A stretch of 64,000 nucleotides of DNA from Petunia secreta. Its lineage: Eukaryota; Streptophyta; Magnoliopsida; Solanales; Solanaceae. Shown here in pieces: positions 56,990 through 64,000 of this stretch. A program made the position numbers and the translations under genes. Location: the NCBI GenBank assembly GCA_029990175.1, contig JARKIP010000033.1, forward strand, positions 18,459,001-18,523,000. The letters run 5' to 3'. Numbering within the stretch: position 1 is the stretch's first letter; the number at the start of each line of letters is the position of its first letter. The notes below the pieces were generated by a model, which was given only the letters and a program-made list of their open reading frames with translations, was not told where the DNA came from and made no database searches.

Positions 56990-58020
56990 CGAAGCAGTCT
57001 AGCTTGGGGCTAGCACTGTCGAAGCCCCGAGAGTTTTTGATCGTGTTGACGATCTAGTTATGGAGGTCCTAGCTGTACGAGATCGCGATGGGCTAGGGCC
57101 TTGTGGTTCCCTTGGCTCTCTACGATGGTTTTACGAGAATCGTGGCGACGCAAATACCGCAAGAACCTATTTCGCTAGGCAGCTTATCAGGTTGCCGCAG
57201 ATGCAGATGTTTGGTCTCAGGGAGCTCCTATTCCAGTCCTTAATATTACCGCAGTAAAGTATGTTCCGGAGGCAGCATGTGGTGTGCCTCTTGTTGCTCT
57301 GGCTGGGTAGGTAACTGAGGTAATTATTAGGTCCGAGTGCTCAAATAGGTTGCATTATTTTACACGGTTGAACATCTCGATATTCCCAAGCAATGCATTA
57401 GATAATCCCTGTGTAATTTTTTTTTTAAATAAAATGATGTCCGCGTATCCTTCAGGCTCTTGATTATATCGAGCGGTAAGATGTTGATTATTCTGCTTTC
57501 CAGTTTCAGGGGTCCAGCCTTGAATTGGTGGACCGCGCTCTTTTTAGCTAACTTGGTTCGATTTTTCTTCTAGATTCGTGGAAAAGTTCCCTTGGCGTAG
57601 CGAGCGAGATGAAACGAGTCGCCAATTTGAGTTGATTGGATGGGTAGCTTGCCTGATTTTAGAATATGAGATTAAATTCTTTAGGATGGCTAGATATGCA
57701 CTAAAACTGGTCTATGAGCCTTCCGAGAAGGTTCGAAGATTTATTGATGACCTTTCTTCTTCCTTGAGGTCCCAGATGGCTCGAGAAATTGAGGTTGGGA
57801 CTCCCTTTGATGTCGTTGTTGATATTGATAAGAGGTATTAGGTATACCATAAGTTAGAGCGGGAGAGCAAGAAATCCCACGGCCCCAGTGGGCACCATAT
57901 CTCTTATAGAGGTAAGAGTTCTGATTATTTTGGGAGGTCACCTGCCAGGTTATCTCAGCTGGTAGAGCGTAATTCTTAAAGTGCGGTAGTAGTTCATTAA
58001 GATAGACCCACTTTTTCTCT
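56990..58020 (+). pseudogene. E4 gag remnant
   Basis: A gag-like capsid region is recognisable at about 57580-57840: EIKFFRMARYALKLVYEPSEKVRRFIDDLSSSLRSQM corresponds to the conserved Retrotrans_gag segment of chromoviruses (Arg-rich F-x-x-GL). Before it only scattered pieces remain (57060-57257). After the stop at 57839 a trace such as RLSQLVERNS follows near 57950. No zinc knuckle or protease can be found. Confidence 0.65.
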
Positions 58021-59420
58021 TTGTAGCTATTAACAATCTGTCCAGCTTCCATTTTCACTGAAAAAGTATTATCATTGTCGCGAGCCTGTCATCTTTGGTG
58101 GAGTTCTCCGTTACTCCGGCAAGTAGGCAGTCGTCCTTTCTCTTATTATCAGGTACTTTCACGGTCGTAAGCAATTTCATTTAGATCTAAATCAGCCAGA
58201 GAAATGCCACTATCCAGTAGAGATTGAGAGCGTAGTGGCAGTGGTTCTTCAGAAGGTGATTATCAGGGTAGTGGCTCAGCTCAGCTGTAGAGGCAATTCT
58301 ATGAACTGCTAGTCTGGCAGGATGGTAAGGCATTCGATGTAGTACATCCATGTAATTCTTCTTCCATTATATGTAAGTAAGATTTGATTCTTCCAATCGG
58401 TCTGAACTTCGTTTAACTTACCATGTTTCCATGGCTTTCTTGGATATTGTTTCTATTAATAATCGATTGTGGAAGAGGTGTGAGCTTCTAGTATGATTTA
58501 GTCCTGGTATTTATAAGACCATACTAGTTTATCCAGTATAAATATGAGAGATTTGACGGTGAGTGTCGGTATTGTCTGCTTGGCATCTTATTGTGCCACA
58601 TTCTGTAATTATGTCAAGTAAGTTTACCTCTCTCGTCATAATTCAATGTTGGTAGGATAATGGGATCCTAATTCGTCACCATCAGAAAGTATTATCGTTT
58701 CTTCCGGTGCAAAGTGATAAGTAAGTAATATGCAATTTATGTGTCTTCCTTTTGTTCAAGATGCTAGTGCAGTCATGTTATCCCATGAGCTTATCTGGGT
58801 TATAAAAGGGTTTTCTGGTAAAATGGTCAGAGTTTCCTTCTTATTGGGAGGTTAAAATTGGCATGGATGTTGTTCCATAGAGCTTATTTAATGTCCATTT
58901 CTTCAATTGCGATTCTTTGGCTAGCATGATCGAAAGTAGTCTAGCTCTGGTAGCTAAGCAAATAAGAAGAAGAGCTTCTTAAAACTCTAATTATTTCTAT
59001 CCTCAACCCGTTTCCATCTCTTCTTTATTCGGCACTAGTGAGCTTAGGCAGTCAGTAACCTATTGTGATGTTCCCTGCGTTAAGCCAGAGTGCGTGCCAA
59101 GGTAGCCGGATAAGCACATTGTCGTTTTTCAAGGCTACTCGGGGTAATGAGAGGCGTCATTTGACATTTGATTTAATCCATCAAGCGGTAGTGCTTATAG
59201 AAAATGTATGGAGTTGTGACTTGAGAGTTGCAGCTGTTTGGCAACTCGAAAGAGTAGTTGGTAGCTTAGGTCTGCCTACGTTCAGCCTTTAGCTAAATCT
59301 TCTTTAGTCCAGAAGACTGTGCGGGGATGGTTATTCCTATTCAAATAGTTGCATGAGTTTGTGCTTTAAGTGGAGGAGTCTTCCTCCAAATACTGAATGC
59401 TAATACTAAATCTCTAAGGT
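58021..59420. other. Unrecognisable internal part of E4
   Basis: Expected to hold protease and reverse transcriptase, but no motif can be read in any frame. The 75-codon ORF at 59065-59292 has no recognisable content. Confidence 0.5.
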
Positions 59421-59423
59421 GTT

Positions 59424-59770
59424 GATACCACTTTTGTCACGACCCAACTTAGAGCCACGACAGAAAATTACAATGAGTGTCGATCATTACTAAACCCACT
59501 AATAATCTATAATGATAGAGATAAGTTGGCAACCAATATATACGTACCTGTCTGTTGAAAATATAAAGTCTGGAAACATGACACGACTTTAACTTGCTGG
59601 AAATTAGAACACTGAGCCACAAATTCTGCTATGTCACATTTCATTCCGTCCCACCAAGAAATCTGCTGAAGATCATGGTACATCTTAGTCGAACCTGGAT
59701 GAACACTGTATTTAGAATAATGCGCCTCTATCATAATCTGTCCACGTAAATATGCAACATTAGGACACAA
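59424..59770 (-). pseudogene. Inverted fragment of another gypsy element: integrase zinc region and an LTR end with primer site
   Basis: On the minus strand 59770-59507 reads GQIMIEAHYSKYSVHPGSTKMYHDL, then WWDGMKCDIAEFVAQCSNFQQVK. This is the HHCC region of chromovirus integrase, with its second Cys changed to Phe (CSNF for CxxC). To its left, about 59424-59445 reads on the minus strand GGGTCGTGACAAAAGTGGTATCAACA, which looks like an LTR end followed by a tRNA-iMet-type primer site. Both are opposite to E4. Integrase before an LTR/primer junction is not a normal order, so this is a rearranged piece. Confidence 0.6.
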
Positions 59771-60740
59771 AGTCTATCGTTATACATGAGAACACCGTCA
59801 GTAGTAATCCTGTATAGTGACTCCGGTTTTCTTCTGGCTATTTGTCTGTATTTAACTAGAACTGGATCCTCATACTGATGTTGTTTTACTACATGAAAAT
59901 TTAGAGTTAAAGGTCTAGTGCAGCTTATCGTCCATCCATCATTGGCATATCTCCTTTACACCTCAACTCTTTAAGAAGTTACTTTAGCGTTATAAGTGCA
60001 CATGCAATCAACTTTGTTGCTGGTATTCTGCGTCAGCTCATGGTCCACCTACATGTCTCTTTTATTTTCACATTTTCAAGTTATGATATTTCCAATTCAA
60101 AGACAATACCCTGAAGTAGATGTTCAGTCTAAAGATTATTCCTGGTCTGCATCATACTATCCAGTAGTATTTGCAGGATCCTTATCCTTATATGATAGAC
60201 CCTGCTCAGATGAACCTTTGACATACATTAGGATATGAGTAACTAGATTCTCACAAGGAGCTTGCGGAACAACACTAAATCAACTGAGATGTTGCATAGT
60301 GCGTTCATAAAAATAATATAGCTTGCATCAAATCTTCTATAGTGTGTAGTGACAAGGTACTTCAAAAGCTTCCCCTATTGCATCAAGTGTGAGCTAATTC
60401 CTAGTTCTGTCGACTTGTTCTATATCGAAAGGTATATCGAAGAGGTGATTATCGGCTGAATCATGTTAATCCATCCAGAGTTCCGTATATCTTTTTTTCG
60501 AAAAAGTAAAACTCTCCTCTCGTGATCGAGGGAGGATCATCTTAGTCAGAATAATCCGGGCAATGGTGTTATCATATTATCTAGATATGTTTTATTCCAA
60601 TAATTCGGTGTTTGTGTTATAATTGTGACTCTGCAATCATGAGATAATGTCCGTGGAGTAGCTTATGAAAGTTGTGCAAGTTCTTTTGTTATATGTGCGA
60701 ATTTTTCTTTAGACTTAGGCTCGTTCGAGGACGAATAAGA
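59771..60740. other. Decayed 3' internal part of E4
   Basis: No domain can be assigned. It ends in GGCTCGTTCGAGGACGAATAAGAGTTTAAG, the usual pol end and pre-LTR sequence of plant chromoviruses. Confidence 0.5.
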
Positions 60741-60757
60741 GTTTAAGTGGAGGAGAA
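60741..60757 (+). other. Polypurine tract of E4
   Basis: TTTAAGTGGAGGAGAA directly precedes TGAAACGACC of the 3' LTR. Confidence 0.85.
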
Positions 60758-62344
60758 TGAAACGACCTCGATCAGTCGTTTCGAAATTTAGGACTCCGAT
60801 TAGCGTGTCGATAATTTTAAAATATTCGTAAGATCCATTAAGACCAGTCTGAAAATTTAAGCTAAATCAGACCTCGTTTGGTAGGCATCTGAAGAAGATT
60901 TCAGTTTTTATTGTCGATATACATTAAAAAAAGATTTTCGAGCTCGGTTTTGGCGAACGCGCTCCGATTCAAAATCCGAAAGCCTGTTAGGTTCGTATGA
61001 TTATTTTTGACTTTTGTGATTTTTCGAAAGTGAATTTCGATATTGTTCGACTAATTTCTGCTAAAATGCCGAAAGTTAAATAATTTGACTTTTTTCCATT
61101 TAAATTCACATCTTGAGTTTCGGGAATCCAATTTGAGATCCGCCTTAGCGAGTATGCTATATATATTTTGTATAACTGGTATGAAAAATTTGGAATTATT
61201 TTGAATATCGTAGGATGCCGTTTTAATTTTTACCGTAGCAGCGAATTTTAAAGGAAAAAAAAAAGGAAAAGACAAAAGAAAAGAGAAAAGGACAAAATTG
61301 AAAGAGTGAGGCGGTGGCTGATTGTTTAAAGCAATTGAACAGCAACAGAAACAAAATGGAATTCAGAGAACGAGAAACAGAAACGAGAAGGGGAAATGAA
61401 ACGCAGAGGAAAAAAAAGCCAGAAAATGAGAAAAGAGCCGGAGAAAAGCAGAATTTTCACCCCAAAACATTCTGGTAATGATCCTAATATATTATTTGAG
61501 TTTATTACGTGTTTTTGAATATATTTTTACGATAAAAATTGGATATTAGCCATCATTTTAATAAGTTCAATTAATAGTTTCAAGGGGCAATTGGACCCCG
61601 ATAATGGAATTGATTACATATTCGCACTCAGTGAGTTATGAGCAACATATAAATGTAATTTATTTAGGGTTTGGTTATATGATTTAAAATCCTGTACATA
61701 GGCCTGTCCTGCGTATTGCGTATGCGAATATGGTATCAGGTTCCTACCTGGATAGTTCCAAGATGCGAGGAATGAAGCCTTTAGCCCAATTTGCTATATT
61801 TTTTCTGCTTATTGAATAGAGTGGGATCGTTTGGCAACAAAACCTAAGGATAAAGCGGTTGTTGATTAGTAATGCTAACTTTTGGAAGAGCTAAGTATTT
61901 ATATCCATTTGTTTGGAGGCACCTGGCCTCGTGGATTTTCTACCACGTGTTCCTTACGTGTGTAGCTGTCGATAGGCGTACTCGTTACGCCTTAGCTTTG
62001 GATTTACATTTTATATTATATGTTATGTGCTGTTGTTGATATTGCATTGAGGATCTGAGCATTGTACTCTGGCTGTGAGTTGACATCTACTTCCCGGCTG
62101 TCGATGGAAGTCCCCCGCCGGTGATGGGTTATTATTGCATCACATTGCATTCATATGCATTACATTGCATATCATATTGGGAGCAGGAGTATTCCGCCCC
62201 AGGTGAGTGCAGGAGCATTCCGCCTCTGGTTTATATCATATTGGGTGCAGGAGAATTTCGCTCTTATGTCAGATACTCCTGCATTCAACTTTACATTATA
62301 TCGGTGCAGGAGTATTCCGCCTCAGGATAGTGCAGGAGTGTTTC
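60758..62344 (+). repeat. 3' LTR of E4, truncated
   Basis: It parallels 54224 to about 55880 and includes the start of the GCAGGAGTATTCCGCC minisatellite (62175-62344). It breaks off inside a repeat unit where the E5 LTR begins at 62345. Confidence 0.88.
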
Positions 62345-62776
62345 TGATGAAGGAAATCAAACGCGGAAAGTAAAAGATAGGAACGAGACGTATCTCGATC
62401 ACAAATCTCAAGTAGCAATGGAGAACTTGTCCCGTTACACCCCGAGAGGAGGTCAAGAACACCTACACTAGGCAACTACCCTCGAGCTAACGTGATCACG
62501 CAAGTAGAATGGTCGGGGGGATTGGAATTAATCTAGACCCGCTAGAGGAAGAACAAGTCCCAATTCAAGGTTTTTCATTCAATAAGAGTTCAACTCTTCA
62601 ACACAAGTGTTTGTTTATCATCAAAGGTAAGCTAATGAAAATAACAAGCAATCTAGCTATTTATAGGTGTTTTTAGACACCATATGAAAGGTCTAATATG
62701 CCCACACTTAGGCTTAGGAACATAGGACCACGTAGGGTCAAAATAGTCTTAACATAACTAGGAATCTCGTTATTCA
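62345..62776 (-). repeat. 3' LTR of E5 (one end inferred)
   Basis: On the plus strand it begins TGATGAAGGAAATC; the end at TTATTCA (62776) is a proposal. A minus-strand TATA box (CTATAAATAGC) lies at about 62657-62667. Without the other LTR the length of about 430 bp is unverified. Confidence 0.6.
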
Positions 62777-62783
62777 GCATTCC

Positions 62784-62904
62784 GGGCGGAGCGCCCGGCC
62801 AATTGGTCAGTGGGGTGGCCTAGGCGGGGCGCCCAGAGTTGGGGCGGAGCGCCTCAGCCTAGGCTTCTTCAGGCGGAGCGCCTGGAATGCCAGGCGGGGC
62901 GCCC
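62784..62904. repeat. Five copies of a GC-rich dyad GGCGGRGCGCC
   Basis: Copies lie at 62784-62796, 62822-62834, 62842-62854, 62871-62883 and 62892-62904. Two of them encode the GAPP repeats at the C-terminus of the E5 polyprotein; the rest lie just beyond its stop. The base composition is far above the AT-rich surroundings. Confidence 0.92.
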
Positions 62905-64000
62905 AAAGCACTGGGCTGCTCCTCTTGTGCTCTAATCACCCGGTACGGCCTCCAATCGCTTCCTTCTTCTAGGCCCTTCCTCACCAAGTGTAGGTGTACT
63001 CCTTGGATCTCCCTAGCTTGGCTCCGAGTGAAGGGTCTCGTGGTTTTCCCGGCATCATCCACCCCTTCTTGAGAAGATTTCGTCCTCGAAATTGAAGCGT
63101 TACCATCCACGACCTCTTCATCACCTACATCCATAGGAACCAAGTCACAAACATTGAAAGTATTAGACACTTGATACTCACTTGGTAAGTCGACCACATA
63201 AGCGTTGTTGTTTATCTTTGAGAGCACTTGGAATTGGCCATCTCCACGGGGTGCTAACTTCCCTTTCCTAAGGTTTGGAAACCTTTCTTTCCGGAAGTGC
63301 ACCCACACATAGTCACCCTTCTTGAGTTCCACCTTCTTGCGTCTCTTGTTTTTCTTGACGGCTACCTTTGCATAAGCTTCCTCCAAGTTCTTCTTCGCTT
63401 TAGCATGTAGCTCCATCAAAGCCTTGGCTCTAGCTTTACCTTCAAAATTAACAACCATTTCCCTTGGCAAAGGGGTTAGATCAAGGGGAATCAAGGGGTT
63501 AAAACCATACACACACTCGAATGGAGTCATACCAATCATCCGATGCACGGTTCGATTGTAGGCAAACTCCATAAGAGGTAGCTTATCTATCCAAGTCCCA
63601 CCCTTACCTCGGGTCATGGCTCTAAGAAGAGCACCCAAGGTTCGGTTCACCACTTCGGTTTGCCCATCGGTTTGGGGGTGGTGGGACGTAGAAAACAAGA
63701 GTTTGGTGCCAAGGGCACCCCATAAACTCCTCCAAAAATGACTTAGGAACTTAGTGTCCCTATCACTCACTATGGTTTGAGGCACACCATGTAATTTCAA
63801 GACATTATGAATAAACAAGGTAGCAACATGTTGTGCATCATCACATTTACGACATGAAATGAAATGAGCCATTTTGGAGAACCTATCCACAACAACATAA
63901 ATGCTATCATGGCCCCCCTAGTCCTTGGTAATCCCATCACAAAATCCATCGAGATATCCAACTATGGACTAGTAGGTACGGGGAGTGGGGTATACAAACC
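62859..64000 (-). pseudogene. E5 pol: integrase, C-terminal part (frameshifted)
   Basis: On the minus strand the ORF 63890-62859 gives VVVDRFSKMAHFISC, D in VSDRDTKFLSHFWRSLW and E in TDGQTEVVNRTLGALLR, then GYVWV-type GDYVWVHFRKERFP and NAYVVDLPSEYQVSNTFNVCDL, the C-terminal integrase region of Ty3/gypsy elements. The first catalytic D lies upstream in MDFVMGLPRTRG (about 63965-63930), in a different frame. A run of six G (minus strand, about 63912-63917) looks one base short. Everything else is open to the stop at 62859, so this is the least damaged coding region after E3. Reverse transcriptase and gag lie beyond the window. Confidence 0.92.

Larger units (their letters stand above)
54224..62344 (+). 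mobile_element. Degenerate Ty3/gypsy chromovirus-like element E4
   Basis: 5' LTR 54224-56746, primer site for tRNA-iMet at 56749-56760, an internal region of about 4 kb with remnants of gag, a polypurine tract (about 60741-60757) and a 3' LTR from 60758. The 3' LTR is cut at 62344 by E5. LTR size and primer type fit Del/Tekay chromoviruses. pol is unrecognisable on the plus strand, and an inverted integrase fragment sits at 59507-59770. Confidence 0.82.

Noticed and set aside
57950..57985. tRNA-like 5' half (GTTATCTCAGCTGGTAGAGC)
   Set aside because: It has no matching T-arm or acceptor pairing downstream, and the sequence encodes a gag-like RLSQLVERNS.

Overview
This is plant nuclear DNA with no recognisable ordinary host gene. 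Nearly all of it is transposable elements inserted into one another. Plant-type introns, tRNA-iMet primer sites, Tat-type Ty3/gypsy elements with antisense extra ORFs, a Sirevirus-like Ty1/copia element, a CACTA terminus, Mutator-like inverted-repeat elements and a DUF1985/Ulp1 transposon gene point to a large eudicot genome. Solanaceae is my best guess, from general resemblance only.

Layout. (1) 1-18276: 3' part of a plus-strand Tat-type Ty3/gypsy element (E1): RNase H, integrase, an antisense additional ORF (aORF) and the 3' LTR. Its aORF is split by a solo-LTR-like insertion (3750-16390). That insertion is itself split by an 11.25-kb coding-less LTR element (4495-15746) with 2.7-kb LTRs. 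(2) 18277-20206: no gene seen. (3) 20207-27227: a complete minus-strand Tat-type element (E2) with both LTRs and a near-perfect target duplication. It keeps gag, protease and aORF but lacks reverse transcriptase, RNase H and integrase. (4) 27282-28745: Mutator-like inverted-repeat element. Then 28754-32200 holds further inverted-repeat arms and unassigned DNA. (5) about 32200-34810: truncated Tat-type element (E3) with one LTR and the aORF. (6) 34811-41758: Sirevirus-like Ty1/copia element on the minus strand, lacking its 3' LTR. (7) 41759-45320: unassigned DNA with a 287-bp tandem duplication, ending in a CACTA terminus. (8) 45780-51388: an ancient repeat, then a decayed DUF1985/Ulp1 protease-like gene. 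(9) 51600-62344: a palindrome-rich flank, a truncated chromovirus LTR copy and a chromovirus-like Ty3/gypsy element (E4). (10) 62345-64000: 3' part of another Ty3/gypsy element (E5) on the minus strand.

Three points stand out. First, all four introns and the 3' flank of the DUF1985/Ulp1 gene carry arrays of a near-palindromic ATGTGYRCACAT motif that is absent from the exons. Second, the copia element carries at least 13 copies of an 11-bp dyad GGAMCWGKTCC through LTR, gag, pol and downstream ORF. Third, all three Tat-type elements carry an antisense gene about 100-125 bp downstream of its own TATA box. In addition, the ancient repeat at 45780-46270 serves as an empty-site reference that confirms the insertion points of E2 and the Mutator-like element.
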